Assembly (NCBI RefSeq): GCF_022524485.1
Contig: NZ_JAKXMK010000009.1
Coordinates: 1-64,000 of the forward strand
Reading direction: 5' to 3'
DNA from: Pseudonocardia alaniniphila
GTDB taxonomy: Bacteria > Actinomycetota > Actinomycetes > Mycobacteriales > Pseudonocardiaceae
Length of the DNA stretch: 64,000 bases
This document shows, piece by piece, positions 33,753 through 43,391 of the stretch (its first letter is position 1; every line of letters begins with the position of its first letter). The position numbers were made by a program, and so were the translations under genes. The notes below the pieces were generated by a model. The model saw nothing but the letters and a program-made list of their open reading frames with translations, did not search any database and was not told the DNA's origin.

Positions 33753-36353
33753 ATGACGTCTGCCGAGCCGACCGCCCGGAAGCTGCGCGAGTGCTTCGCC
33801 GCCCCACCGCCGCGCAGCCGCGTGATGATGCGCTGGTGGTGGTTCGGCCCCGTCGTCGAGGAGGCCGAGCTCGCCCGCGAGCTGGAGGCCATGGCAGCCG
33901 CGGGCATCGGCGGAGTCGAGGTCTGCTCGACGTATCCGTTGTCGACGTCCGAAGTGGACCGGACGGCGGGCGGCTTCCTCTCCGAGCGGTTCCTGTCCCG
34001 GCTGCGGTTCGCCGCCGAGACGGCATCCCGGCTCGGCCTGCGCTTCGACGTCACGATCGGCAGCGGGTGGTCGTTCGGCGGCCCGCACATCACGGACGAG
34101 ACCGCTGCGCGGCAGCTGCGATGGGACATGCGCGAGGTGCCGCCACGCGCTGCCCGGATCCCCGTCGCGCAGCCCTGGCCCGGTGACCGGTTCATCGCCG
34201 CGTACATCGGCGACGGCTCCCTGCAGGAACCGCCCGTGCGGTGGCGGCAGCTGCCGGTCCGCGGCGGCGTCGTCGAGATCCCGGACGGGTCCGGGCCGCG
34301 CGTCGTCCTTCTCGCGCTGTCGAGCCCGACCGGCCAGAACGTCAAGCGGGCGGCCCTCGGCGCGGAAGGACCGGTGCTCGACCACCTCAGCCGGACGGCG
34401 ACCGAGACGCACCTGCGCGCCGTCGCCGACCCGATCCTCGCCGCGGTCCCGAGCGAGCTCGTGACCGCGGTCTTCTGCGACAGCCTCGAGGTGTACGGCG
34501 CGGACTGGACGCCTTCGCTGCCGGAGGAGTTCCGCGCCCGTCGCGGCTACGACCTCCTGCCCGAGCTGCCGCTGCTGCACACCCGCGTTGTGGGCTCGGA
34601 GCGGGTCCGCTCCGATGTCGCGACGACGCTCGGGGAGCTCTACGAGGAGAACTTCGTCGCCGTGGTGCGTGAGTGGGCGCAGCGGCACGGCGTCCTGTTC
34701 CGCATCCAGAGCTACGGGCAGCCGCCCGGTGCGTTGAGCGCGTACCGGCACGCGGACCTGCCCGAGGGGGAGGGCTGGGGGTGGCGGTCGGTCACGCAGA
34801 CGAAGTGGGCCACGTCGGCGGCGCACCTGTACCAGCGGCCCGTCGTCTCGTCGGAGACCTGGACCTGGGTGCACTCGCCGTCGCTGGCCGCGACGCCGCT
34901 CGATCTGGTCGGTGAGGCACACGAGCACCTGCTCCTGGGCGTCAACCAGCTCATCGGGCACGGCTGGCCGTACTCGCCACCGAGCGCGCAGCCGCCCGGC
35001 TGGATCTTCTACGCGGCCGGTGCCCTCAGCGACGTGAACCCGTGGTGGCCGGCCATGCCCGCGCTCGCGAGCTACCTGCACCGCCTGTGCTGGCTGCTGC
35101 GCCAGGGCCACCCGGTCGTCGACGTCGCTCTCTACGCGCCCAGCCGCGACGCCGCGCTGCGCTTCGAACCCGGCACACGCGGCTACCTCGACCTGTGGCG
35201 TGCGACCCGCGGCCACATCGGCGAGGGCCTTCCCGCGGCGTTGCGTGAGGCCGGGTACGACTACGACCTCGTCGACGACATCGCGCTGCGAGAGGCCGAC
35301 TGGAGCCGGTACCGCGTCGTCGTCCTGCCGTTCGTCCGGGACCTGCCGGTGGAGACGGCACGGCTGCTCGAGAAGCACGTCGCCGCGGGCGGTGCCGTCG
35401 TCACCGTGGGCGGCGCCGTCCAGCGGGACGGCTGGGTCGCCGTGGACGACGTCGACGCGCTGCTGCCCGCGCTCGCCGCGGTCGTGCCGCCGGACGCCCC
35501 GACGAGTCCCGTGACGCCGGACGTCGGCGTCGTGCACCGCCGTGCCGGGGAGGCCGACGTCTATCTCGTCGCGAACACCGGTCCGCACCCTCAGTCCTTC
35601 GTGCTGCGCACCCGCGATGACGCCGCCGCGTTCGAGCGGTGGGACGCGCGCACCGGTCGGGCGCACCGGGTCGATGTCGTCGACGGCGGGGTGCCGCTGG
35701 ACCTGCAGCCGTACGAGGCGGCCGTCCTCGTCGCGCTGCCCGCGCCCGACCAGGATGTCCCGGCCGCCTCGGCGGACGGCCCCGCCGACGCCGTCGACCT
35801 CACCGGGCCGTGGACCGTCGCGTACGAGGACGCTCCCCAGGAGCGGAACGACGTGGCAGTGCCGCACCGCTGGGAGGACGACCCCGGGCGGGCCGACTAT
35901 TCGGGTGGCGCTTCCTACGAGACGACCGTGATCGTCGACGGCGATCGGCTCGGCGGGCGCGTGCTGCTCGACCTCGGTCCCGTGAGGGCCGAGCCACGCG
36001 ACGTCCCCGGCGAGCCGGCACTGCGCGGAGCGTCGTACCGGGCGGACGTCGCCGCACCGGTGGGCGAGGTCGCCCAGGTGATCGTGAACGACGTCGTCTG
36101 CGGCTGGGCGTGGGCGCCGCCCTACGCCGTCGACGTCACCGACGCGCTGCGCGCCGGCGAGAACACCGTCGTCGTGCGTGTCCTCGGCACCGGGCTCGGC
36201 GCGCTGCGGGCCAACACCGAGCTCGCCACCACCGTCGACGCGGTGACCTCGATCGACGGCAAGCGGTTCACGATGCAGGACCTGGAGCTCGCGCAGCGGC
36301 CCACGACGTCGGGGCTACGGGCGGTGCCGTCGCTGCAGTTCGGGCGACGGTAG
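33753..36353 (+). CDS. GH106-like alpha-L-rhamnosidase
   Basis: An 866-residue glycoside hydrolase. The N-terminal part has the GH106-type opening RVMMRWWWFGPVVEEAELARELEAM, AGIGGVEVCSTYPL and TIGSGWSFGGPHIT. It continues through a barrel (FCDSLEVYGADWTPSLPEEF, SSETWTW, LLGVNQLIGHGWPYSPP) and a C-terminal jelly-roll with galactose-binding-like strands (YETTVIVDGDRLGGRVLLDLG). It should release rhamnose from glycosides. No signal peptide is seen, suggesting action on imported oligosaccharides. ATG 33753 follows AAGGGAG by 8 bases. Its stop codon touches the stop of the convergent nucleotidyltransferase gene with no gap. Confidence 0.82.
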   Translation: MTSAEPTARKLRECFAAPPPRSRVMMRWWWFGPVVEEAELARELEAMAAAGIGGVEVCSTYPLSTSEVDRTAGGFLSERFLSRLRFAAETASRLGLRFDVTIGSGWSFGGPHITDETAARQLRWDMREVPPRAARIPVAQPWPGDRFIAAYIGDGSLQEPPVRWRQLPVRGGVVEIPDGSGPRVVLLALSSPTGQNVKRAALGAEGPVLDHLSRTATETHLRAVADPILAAVPSELVTAVFCDSLEVYGADWTPSLPEEFRARRGYDLLPELPLLHTRVVGSERVRSDVATTLGELYEENFVAVVREWAQRHGVLFRIQSYGQPPGALSAYRHADLPEGEGWGWRSVTQTKWATSAAHLYQRPVVSSETWTWVHSPSLAATPLDLVGEAHEHLLLGVNQLIGHGWPYSPPSAQPPGWIFYAAGALSDVNPWWPAMPALASYLHRLCWLLRQGHPVVDVALYAPSRDAALRFEPGTRGYLDLWRATRGHIGEGLPAALREAGYDYDLVDDIALREADWSRYRVVVLPFVRDLPVETARLLEKHVAAGGAVVTVGGAVQRDGWVAVDDVDALLPALAAVVPPDAPTSPVTPDVGVVHRRAGEADVYLVANTGPHPQSFVLRTRDDAAAFERWDARTGRAHRVDVVDGGVPLDLQPYEAAVLVALPAPDQDVPAASADGPADAVDLTGPWTVAYEDAPQERNDVAVPHRWEDDPGRADYSGGASYETTVIVDGDRLGGRVLLDLGPVRAEPRDVPGEPALRGASYRADVAAPVGEVAQVIVNDVVCGWAWAPPYAVDVTDALRAGENTVVVRVLGTGLGALRANTELATTVDAVTSIDGKRFTMQDLELAQRPTTSGLRAVPSLQFGRR

Positions 36354-37139
36354 TCAGGAGAACTCGGGCGGCGGGGTGCCGGTCAGCCACGCGAGCTCGT
36401 TGTCGCGGACGAACACCGACAGCGTCTCGGCGGCCGGCAACGGCCACGGGTGGAAGGCCTCCACGGCCGCCAGCAGCGCGGCCCCGGCGTCCGGTGTGGG
36501 ATTGGTCAGCACGCGGGACATGAGGTCGAGGTAGTCCTCCGGGAGCCGGTCGAGCGTCCGGAGGGTCTCCTCGAGGTACTTCGGCCCCCGGAAGAGCACG
36601 CGGTGGTGCGCCAACAGGGCTCGGCCAGCGGCTGTCACCAGATGGACGGCGGCGTGGTGGCGGAGAAAGTCGTTGGCGAGTTTCGCGCCCTGCGGCAGGA
36701 AGTACTCCCCGTACAGCCGGGCCTGGGCGATGAACGAGGCCACCCGCGTCTCCCACGCGCCGTCGGGGACGACCGGGACGCGCGCGACGAGATCATCGAG
36801 GTCGTCGCTGCGTGACCAGGCCACACGGGCCCCGGCGAAGGACGCCCGCACCGGGTCGTCACCGCGCTCGGCAGCCACCACGAGGTAGTGCTCCGTCGCG
36901 ACCTTCACGTCGACGTACCCACCCGCGTACGTGCCGACGTCCCGCCGGACGTAGCTCAGCCGGTTCTGCTCGCCCGCGCGAGCGAACGCGTCGTCGGTGA
37001 CGACGAGGTACACGTCGACGTCGGAGTCCGCCCGCTCGGTGCCCCGGGCAACCGACCCCACGACGACGACACCCACGGCGTCCGGTTCACCGCGGGCGTC
37101 GGCGACGAACGCAGCGAGCGTCTCCTCGTGGTGGCGCAC
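36354..37139 (-). CDS. Nucleotidyltransferase-domain protein (aminoglycoside-type fold)
   Basis: A 261-residue protein with an N-terminal polymerase-beta-like nucleotidyltransferase signature, VVVVGSVARGTERADSDVDVYLVV, which supplies the G-S motif and the two metal-binding aspartates. A third acidic residue is probably the D in GYVDVKVA. The C-terminal half is helical (RVASFIAQARLYGEYFLPQGAKLANDFLRHHAAVHLVTAAGRALLA). Members of this fold modify antibiotics or proteins, but no substrate can be read from the sequence. It is the last gene after the GH78 gene (45-base gap). Confidence 0.75.
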   Translation of the reverse strand: MRHHEETLAAFVADARGEPDAVGVVVVGSVARGTERADSDVDVYLVVTDDAFARAGEQNRLSYVRRDVGTYAGGYVDVKVATEHYLVVAAERGDDPVRASFAGARVAWSRSDDLDDLVARVPVVPDGAWETRVASFIAQARLYGEYFLPQGAKLANDFLRHHAAVHLVTAAGRALLAHHRVLFRGPKYLEETLRTLDRLPEDYLDLMSRVLTNPTPDAGAALLAAVEAFHPWPLPAAETLSVFVRDNELAWLTGTPPPEFS

Positions 37140-37174
37140 GGTCAGGCCTCGCCTCGGCGACTCGTGATCACCGC

Positions 37175-37188
37175 ATGGAACGTTTCAT
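37175..37188. promoter_or_regulatory. Weak LacI-like palindrome between nucleotidyltransferase and GH78 genes
   Basis: ATGGAACGTTTCAT is a near-perfect palindrome around a central AACGTT and fits the same general pattern as the sites at 33712 and 43268. It overlaps the GH78 stop codon and lies 36 bases before the nucleotidyltransferase start. It could be coincidental coding sequence. Confidence 0.25.
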
Positions 37189-40013
37189 CCCGCACGGCGG
37201 GCCCGGGTCACGCCGGCGAGGGCCTCGGCGACCTCGGTCTGGACGACCGGCGGGATCCGGCGCATCACGTCGGCGAGCCGGCTGCCGCGCACCCACCGGG
37301 TGGTGTCGCGGAACTCCCGCGCCTGCTCCTCGTCGTACTCGCGCAGCGTGCCCATGACGGCCGCATACGCCGCCGGGTCGTCGACGATGTCGGCGAGCTC
37401 GGAGTCGAGTGAGACGGCGCCGCCGGGCGCGGATCGGCCGTTCACGGCGACCGTCCAGGAATGCGATCCCGAGCCGACGACCAGCGGGTCCGACCCGTCG
37501 GGCAGGTGCACGGTGGCGGTGGTGCCGGCCGGCACCACCGCGGTCACGACGACGCCGCCTGCGGTTCGCTCCCAGCCGGCGGCCGCCCTCCCGTACGGGG
37601 TCTCGTGCGTGACCCGGGCGAAGTCGAGCCCCGCGATCGGATGCGGCGCGATCCGCTGCTCCCGGTACCCGGGCGCGGCGGCTGCCAGACCGGCGACCGT
37701 GCGGTGCATCCAGTCGGCGATCGCGCCGAACGCATAGTGGTTGAACGACGTCATCTGGCCCGGGTTGATCGAACCGTCCTCGAGCATGCTGTCCCAGCGT
37801 TCCCAGACCGTGGTCGCCCCCATCGTCACGGGGTAGAGCCACGACGGGTTCTCGGTCTGCAGCAGCAGCCGGCCCGCCACGTCGACGTGCCCCGTGCTCG
37901 TCAGCGCGTCACAGACGATCGGGGTGCCGACGAAGCCGGTGGCCACCCGGTACCCGGCCGCGCGGACCAGATCGGCGAGCCGGTCTCCCATCTGCGTGCG
38001 CGTCTGCGGGTCGGTGGCGATGCCGTACTCGATGGCCATCGCGTACGCGGTCTGGGTGTCCGAGAGCATCCGCCCGGCGCCCGTGACGTACTCGCGCAGG
38101 AACGCGGCGCGCACCTCCTCGGCGATGCGCCGGTAACGCTGCGCGTCGTCGGTGTACCCGAGGAGCGCGGCCGTGCGAGCGAGGATGTCGGTGGAGCGGA
38201 AGACGTGGGCGCTCGCGACGACGTCGGGGTCGGTCTTCGCCTCCCCGGGCCGCTGGGGCGGCGCCGCAGGATCGAGCCAGTCGCCGAACTGGAACTTCCC
38301 CTCCCAGAGCCTGCGCTCGCCCGCGAGCCCCAGGATGGTCTCCACCCACGCGCGCATGCTCGGGTACTGGTCGACGAGCACCTGCCGGTCGCCGTAGCGC
38401 TCGTGGAGCACCGCCGGGACCACCGTGGCGGCGTCTCCCCAGGCGGCCGCGGGGATGGGCCTGCCGAGGACGTGCGGCACGACGAACGGAACGATGCCGC
38501 CCGCCGCTTCCTGTTCGAGCGCGAGGTCCTGCAGCCAGCTCGCCAGAAACCCGTTGCAGTCGAAGAGGTCGGTGGCGGTCGGCGCGAAGACCTGGATGTC
38601 GCCGGTCCAGCCGAGCCGCTCGTCGCGCTGCGGGCAGTCGGTGGGCACGTGCAGAAAGTTGCCGCGCATCCCCCAGACGATGTTCTCGTGCAACTGCTGC
38701 AGTTGCTCGTGGGAGCACTCGAACTCGCCGGAGCGGCGCATGTCGCTGCTCACGGCCACGGCGACGACATCGGACGGGTCGAGCTCGCCGGGCCAGCCGT
38801 CGACCTGCGCGTAGCGGAAACCGTGGAACGTCGACCACGGTTCCCACGTCTCCTCGCCCGCGCCGGCGAGCGTGAACGTGTCGGTGGCCTCGGCCGCGCG
38901 CAGCGGTCGCGTGCCGAGCTCACCGTCGTCGAGGACCTCGGCGTGCTTGAGCGTGATCGTCGTTCCGGCCTCGCCGCGCGCGGTGAGGCGCAGCCACCCG
39001 ACGAGGTTCTGACCGAAGTCGAGCACCGTTTTCCCGCTCGGTGTCGTGATGACCTCCCGGACCGGCAGTTCGGCGACGCGGCGGGCGCCCGGACAGCGGC
39101 GCGCCTGCGGCACCGGGACGTCCCCGTCGACCCGCACCGGCGACCAGGCGTGGTCGTCGAAGCCGGGACTCGACCAGCCCGCGGGTTCGAGCCGCGCGTC
39201 GAAGCGCTCGCCGAGATAGATCCCGCTGCGCGTCGTCGGGCCGTCACCGCTCGCCCGCCAGCCCTCGCCGCTGGCGATCGTCTCGCTCGTGCCGTCGGTG
39301 TAATCCACGACGAGCTGCAGCGCGACCTCGGGCTGCTCGCCGTAGACGCGCGCGGCGGCGTCCCGGAAGCCGAAGCGCTCGGTCCACCAGCCGCCCGCCA
39401 GGCGGACGCCGACGGCGTTCTCCCCGTCGACGAGAAGGTCGGTGACGTCGGTCGTCTCGTGCACGAGTCGCCACTGGTACGCGGTCCAGCCCGGCTTCAG
39501 CACCTCGTCGTCGACGTCGTGCCCGTTGATCGAGACCTGGTAGACGCCGTGCGCGGTCGCGAACAGGCGCGCCCGCCGGACCGGGCGGTCGACGGTGAAG
39601 GTGCGGCGCACGAGCACCGGCTGAGCCGGTTGCTGCGGGTCGGCGAGTCCGACCATCCGCGCGCTCCATTGCCCGTCGGCGAGGAAGCCCGCGACGACGG
39701 GCAGCGGGGCGCTCCAGGCGGAGGTTCCACCGTCGGCACCGGTGACCCGCACCCGGACGGCGACCTCGTCGCCGGCTGCCAGCGGCTCGAAGGGCCAGCC
39801 GACGAGCACCGAGTCGGGGCCGTCGAGCCGGACGGTCGTCGCGTCCCCGTCACCGGTGGGCGTGAGCTCCACCTCGGCGGACGCCTGCCGCCAGTCCGGC
39901 ACGTCGGTCTCGACCACCCAGGACAGGCGTGGCGTCGGTGTGGGGACCGTGCTGCGGTCGGTGGCGTGCTCGGCGGTGGTGCGGATGACGCGGGTCGACG
40001 GCGCAGCGGTCAC
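37185..40013 (-). CDS. GH78 alpha-L-rhamnosidase
   Basis: A 942-residue family 78 enzyme. The N-terminus carries beta-sandwich domains (TPRLSWVVETDVPDWRQ, then RARLFATAHGVYQVSINGHDVDDEVLKPGWTAYQWR cut into strands). The catalytic barrel has FLHVPTDCPQRDERLGWTGD, the hallmark block with the acidic active-site residues. The C-terminal jelly-roll includes SFNHYAFGAIADWMHRTVAG. No export signal is present. The GTG start at 40013 has AGGAAGGA upstream. It is the fourth gene of the transporter operon (49 bases after the second permease), consistent with cytoplasmic removal of rhamnose from imported rhamnosides. Confidence 0.92.
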   Translation of the reverse strand: MTAAPSTRVIRTTAEHATDRSTVPTPTPRLSWVVETDVPDWRQASAEVELTPTGDGDATTVRLDGPDSVLVGWPFEPLAAGDEVAVRVRVTGADGGTSAWSAPLPVVAGFLADGQWSARMVGLADPQQPAQPVLVRRTFTVDRPVRRARLFATAHGVYQVSINGHDVDDEVLKPGWTAYQWRLVHETTDVTDLLVDGENAVGVRLAGGWWTERFGFRDAAARVYGEQPEVALQLVVDYTDGTSETIASGEGWRASGDGPTTRSGIYLGERFDARLEPAGWSSPGFDDHAWSPVRVDGDVPVPQARRCPGARRVAELPVREVITTPSGKTVLDFGQNLVGWLRLTARGEAGTTITLKHAEVLDDGELGTRPLRAAEATDTFTLAGAGEETWEPWSTFHGFRYAQVDGWPGELDPSDVVAVAVSSDMRRSGEFECSHEQLQQLHENIVWGMRGNFLHVPTDCPQRDERLGWTGDIQVFAPTATDLFDCNGFLASWLQDLALEQEAAGGIVPFVVPHVLGRPIPAAAWGDAATVVPAVLHERYGDRQVLVDQYPSMRAWVETILGLAGERRLWEGKFQFGDWLDPAAPPQRPGEAKTDPDVVASAHVFRSTDILARTAALLGYTDDAQRYRRIAEEVRAAFLREYVTGAGRMLSDTQTAYAMAIEYGIATDPQTRTQMGDRLADLVRAAGYRVATGFVGTPIVCDALTSTGHVDVAGRLLLQTENPSWLYPVTMGATTVWERWDSMLEDGSINPGQMTSFNHYAFGAIADWMHRTVAGLAAAAPGYREQRIAPHPIAGLDFARVTHETPYGRAAAGWERTAGGVVVTAVVPAGTTATVHLPDGSDPLVVGSGSHSWTVAVNGRSAPGGAVSLDSELADIVDDPAAYAAVMGTLREYDEEQAREFRDTTRWVRGSRLADVMRRIPPVVQTEVAEALAGVTRARRAG

Positions 40014-40062
40014 GGACGTCCTTCCTGGAACGGATCGGCGGAGGGGAGTGGGCTGCTCTGGC

Positions 40063-40884
40063 TCAGCCCTTCACGGCGCCGGAGGTCATCCCGGCGACGA
40101 TCTGGCGGTTGAAGAAGATGAACATGACGAGCGGCGGAATCGTGATGAGCAGGATGTCCATGAAGAGCAGGTTGTAGCTCGTCTGGAACTGGCTCTGGAA
40201 GTTGTAGAGCGTGAGCTGCACGGTGGGATTGCCGGGGAGGAAGTAGAGGGGGTTCACGAAGTCGTTGAAGACCTGCACCGCCTGTACGACGATCACCGTG
40301 ACGACCACCGGCTTCAGCAGCGGCAGGATGATCCGGAAGAAGACCCGCAGGGGGCCCGCACCGTCGATGATGGCGGCCTCGTCGATCTCCCGCGGAATCG
40401 TCGAGATGAAGGCCCGGAAGAGCAGGATCGAGAACGACAGGCCGAACGCCACCTCGACGAGAATGAGCCCGAGCATGGTGTCGAACAGGCTGATCCCCTG
40501 GAGCACCCAGATCGTTGGAACCACTGCCGGTGGGATGATGAGCCCGGACAGCACGAGGAAGTTGATGAACGGGTTCCAGCGCGTCTTCCGCCGCTGCAGC
40601 ACGAAGGCCACCATCGCGGAGAGCACCACGATGCCGGCCACGCTGGCGACCGTCAGCACCGTGCTGTTGATGAAGGCGATCACGAGCATCAGATCGCGCG
40701 CCTGGATCACGTCGACGAGGTTGTCGACGAAAGCGATCTCGGTGGGCCAGGAGAACTCGAGGAGGTTGGCCTCCTGCCGCGTCTTCAGCGACGTGAGCAC
40801 GATGAACGCGAACGGGACCACGAAGATGATGCCCGTGAGGACGAGGCCGAGCGTGCTGGCCCAGTAGCGGTAGGTGCGGTTCAC
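40063..40884 (-). CDS. Carbohydrate ABC transporter permease (MalG type)
   Basis: A 273-residue inner-membrane permease with six predicted helices (LVLTGIIFVVPFAFIVLTSLK first). The EAA loop that docks the ATPase is EIDEAAIIDGAGPLRVFFRIILP. GTG 40884 overlaps the stop of the upstream permease by 4 bases (GTGA), which implies translational coupling. The ribosome site GGAG is very close. It pairs with the MalF-type permease and the binding lipoprotein of the same operon. Confidence 0.92.
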   Translation of the reverse strand: MNRTYRYWASTLGLVLTGIIFVVPFAFIVLTSLKTRQEANLLEFSWPTEIAFVDNLVDVIQARDLMLVIAFINSTVLTVASVAGIVVLSAMVAFVLQRRKTRWNPFINFLVLSGLIIPPAVVPTIWVLQGISLFDTMLGLILVEVAFGLSFSILLFRAFISTIPREIDEAAIIDGAGPLRVFFRIILPLLKPVVVTVIVVQAVQVFNDFVNPLYFLPGNPTVQLTLYNFQSQFQTSYNLLFMDILLITIPPLVMFIFFNRQIVAGMTSGAVKG

Positions 40885-41810
40885 ATCTCCACCTCTCGCC
40901 GGTTGAGGAAGAGCGTCAGCGGCAGGACGATCGCCGTGACGACCACGAACAGCACCACGTTGCCCGCGGTGGAGATTCCGTAGAAACCGGCCTGGTACTG
41001 CTTGTAGATCACGGACGCGATCACGTCCGAGGTGTAGCCCGGCCCACCGCGCGTCATCGCCCAGATGAGCTCGAAGGACCGCAGCCCTCCGATGAGCGAC
41101 AGGATGATCACCGTGGCGGTGGCGGGCCTCGCCAGTGGGAGAATGATGTGCCGGAAGTTCTGCCATGAGCTGGCCCCGTCGACCCTCGCGGCTTCGTGGT
41201 ACTCCTGCGGAATCGAGACGATGCCGGCGATGTAGATGACGGTCGCCAGGCCGACCCCCTTCCAGACGTCGACCCCGGCGATCGACAGCAGCGCGAGGTC
41301 GGGATCGGTGAGCCAGCCCGGCCCGTCGATTCCCAGCAGGGCAAGTGAGTCGTTGATGAGTCCTTCCTGCGGATCCATGAGGACCTGGAACGCGATACCG
41401 ACGCCGACGGTGCTCACGAGTACGGGGAAGAAGATCACCGATCGCAGGAATCCGCGGGCGATGATCTGCGACGTGAGGAACACCGCGAGGAGCAGGCCCA
41501 GCACCACCTTCGCCCCGGACGTGACGAAGGCGTAGATCATCGTGTTCACCAGGCCGGTGACGAGCTGTGGCTGCTCGAAGAACGTGACGAAGTTGCCGAA
41601 GCCGATGAACTCGGTGTCGAAGAGCGTCCACCGGGTGAGGCTGAAGTAGAAGGACGCGAAGGTGGGCACCAGGAAGAGCACCGAGTAGACGATCGCCGCC
41701 GGGAGATAGAACCAGTGCGGGTACGGGCTCTTCCGCTTGCCGCCCGCTTTGACGGGTCGGGCGCTGCGGCCGGGCGGCGCCGCAGGTTCGACCATCGTGT
41801 TCGTCGCCAT
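40881..41810 (-). CDS. Carbohydrate ABC transporter permease (MalF type)
   Basis: A 309-residue permease. A basic cytoplasmic N-terminus (VKAGGKRKSPYPHW) is followed by the typical YLPAAIVYSVLFLVPTFASFYFS first helix, and further helices surround the EAA loop EYHEAARVDGASSWQNFRHIILP. ATG 41810 has GGGAGG upstream. It lies 99 bases after the binding-protein gene. No ATPase gene is present, so a shared MsiK-like ATPase encoded elsewhere probably energises the system, as is known for many actinobacterial sugar importers. Confidence 0.92.
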   Translation of the reverse strand: MATNTMVEPAAPPGRSARPVKAGGKRKSPYPHWFYLPAAIVYSVLFLVPTFASFYFSLTRWTLFDTEFIGFGNFVTFFEQPQLVTGLVNTMIYAFVTSGAKVVLGLLLAVFLTSQIIARGFLRSVIFFPVLVSTVGVGIAFQVLMDPQEGLINDSLALLGIDGPGWLTDPDLALLSIAGVDVWKGVGLATVIYIAGIVSIPQEYHEAARVDGASSWQNFRHIILPLARPATATVIILSLIGGLRSFELIWAMTRGGPGYTSDVIASVIYKQYQAGFYGISTAGNVVLFVVVTAIVLPLTLFLNRREVEM

Positions 41811-41909
41811 CGTGCGCCTCCCTGCGCGGGTCCGGGCGCCGAGCCGGCTCGTCGGGACGAGCCGGCTCGGGCGACCCGGTCGGGTCTGCCGGCTTTCAGC
41901 GCGGCCCGG

Positions 41910-43235
41910 TCACCAGCCCTCGAGGCCGAGCTGCTGGGCCTGCTGAGCGACGTCCTGGTCGTAGAGAGCCGCGGCGTCCTCCGCGGAGCGGATGCCGGAG
42001 CCGACCTCCACTGTCAGGTTCTCGAGGTTCGGCCCCTTCACGGGGGAGAGGAACTCCAGCGCCGGGCTCGCGGCGCCCCGGCTGAGGTATGCCTGGACGT
42101 CCTGCACCGCGGGCGGCACGTCCGCGGGGAGTTCGCAGCCCTTCACCACGTACGGGCCCGTCGGCGTTGCCGCCTCGGTCGTCGCCTGGCAGCCGGCGGG
42201 GCTGGCGATGAAAGCCAGGAAGCGCAGCGCCGCGTCGCGCTTCGCACCCTGCGTCGTCTGCGGCGTGTACGCCCCGGACGGCGTCCAGACGGTGATGCCG
42301 TTCGTGGCCGCGTCGGGCCCCGGCAGCCCGAAGACGCCGATGTTGCCGACCGCGTCCGCATGGCTGGCGACGAGCTCGCCGATCGCGCTGGTGAGGATCG
42401 GGTAGTGCACGCCCGTGCCCTCGGCGAGCATCCGCAGCCCGTCGTTGTAGGTGGCGGACCCGAAGTCCTCGTTCATGTAGCCCGCGTCGTGCACCGCCTG
42501 CTGGTGCTGGAAGCCCCGCAATGCTGCCGCGGACGTCGCGTACTTCACCTTCCCTGCTGTGTATTGCTCGGGGAAGGTCGGCTCGGTCTGCAGGACGTTG
42601 CGGAAGTCGCCGAGGACGAACAGCTGCGAGGTCCAGGTCTCCCGGTAGGTCTGGATCACCGGCGCGGCGTCGGTGCGCTCGGCGATCACCGCGTTGTTCG
42701 CCATGAACTCGTCCCACGTCTGCGGGATCGTGAGACCGAGCTGCGCGTAGACCGCCTTGTTGTACATGATGGCGCCCGCTTGGACGGTGCCGATCGGGGC
42801 GCCGAAGACCTGGCCGTTGCCGGACACCGCGTCGACGAATGTCTTGTCGAGGTCCTTGGTCCACGGCTGGTCCGTGACCGGCACGAGGGTCTGAGCCGGG
42901 TCGAGGGCTTGCAGGAGCGACCCGGAGTTGTAGACGAAGACGTCCGCCATGTCTCCGGTGGCGAGTCGCGTCTTGACGAGGTTGTCGCCCTCGGTGCCTT
43001 GGGGGCGCTGCTCGACCTCGACGGTCACGCCTTCGTTCTGGGCCATGAAGGCATTGGCCAAGCCTTCGGCGATGGCGATGTCTTCGGGGCCGTTGCTGGC
43101 GAGGAACGACAGCGTGACGCCCTCACCGTCGCCCCCGCTGGAGGTGAGACTGCCGGCACTGCACCCGGTGGCGAGGACGGCAGCTGCCGCGAGGGCGACG
43201 AGCGCCCGCGCTCGCTGGGACGCTGGCTTGCGCAT
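41910..43235 (-). CDS. Sugar-binding lipoprotein of the ABC importer
   Basis: A 441-residue family 1 extracellular solute-binding protein. The N-terminus is a lipoprotein signal: basic RKPASQRAR, a hydrophobic ALVALAAAAVLA, and the lipobox LATGCSAG with the cysteine near residue 25. The mature domain has VTLSFLASNGPEDIAIAEGLANAF and PIGTVQAGAIMYNKAVY, typical of sugar-binding proteins. It is anchored outside the membrane. ATG 43235 has AAAGAGG at 7 bases. It is the first gene of the importer-rhamnosidase operon, downstream of a LacI-type operator. Rhamnose oligosaccharides or rhamnosides are the inferred ligands. Confidence 0.92.
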   Translation of the reverse strand: MRKPASQRARALVALAAAAVLATGCSAGSLTSSGGDGEGVTLSFLASNGPEDIAIAEGLANAFMAQNEGVTVEVEQRPQGTEGDNLVKTRLATGDMADVFVYNSGSLLQALDPAQTLVPVTDQPWTKDLDKTFVDAVSGNGQVFGAPIGTVQAGAIMYNKAVYAQLGLTIPQTWDEFMANNAVIAERTDAAPVIQTYRETWTSQLFVLGDFRNVLQTEPTFPEQYTAGKVKYATSAAALRGFQHQQAVHDAGYMNEDFGSATYNDGLRMLAEGTGVHYPILTSAIGELVASHADAVGNIGVFGLPGPDAATNGITVWTPSGAYTPQTTQGAKRDAALRFLAFIASPAGCQATTEAATPTGPYVVKGCELPADVPPAVQDVQAYLSRGAASPALEFLSPVKGPNLENLTVEVGSGIRSAEDAAALYDQDVAQQAQQLGLEGW

Positions 43236-43267
43236 CGTTTGACCTCTTTGTCAGACGTGGCTGCGGT

Positions 43268-43283
43268 CTTGAATCGTTTCAAG
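43268..43283. promoter_or_regulatory. LacI-type operator before the transporter operon
   Basis: CTTGAATCGTTTCAAG: perfect 6-bp arms around TCGT, with the TTGAA...TTCAA pattern of LacI-family sites. It lies 33 bases before the binding-protein start codon, a position suited to repression of the operon. No lacI gene is adjacent; the nearest, at 52890, is inside a different cluster. Confidence 0.7.
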
Positions 43284-43391
43284 ATGTGACTTGGGATGCT
43301 AGGCGTGGACCTGTCCAACGGTCAAGATCTGGTTACACAGCGCATCGCCGCAGTGAGCCCCGAGCGCATTGGTGCTGGTGCCGGAGGAGGG

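Noticed and set aside
33735..35867. A 710-codon antisense frame over the GH106 gene
   Set aside because: Arg/Val/Asp-rich shadow of the real gene, with no recognisable domain; the sense frame has clear glycoside hydrolase motifs.
37461..40112. An 883-codon antisense frame over the GH78 gene
   Set aside because: Same shadow pattern; the sense frame contains the GH78 CPQRDERLGWTGD block.
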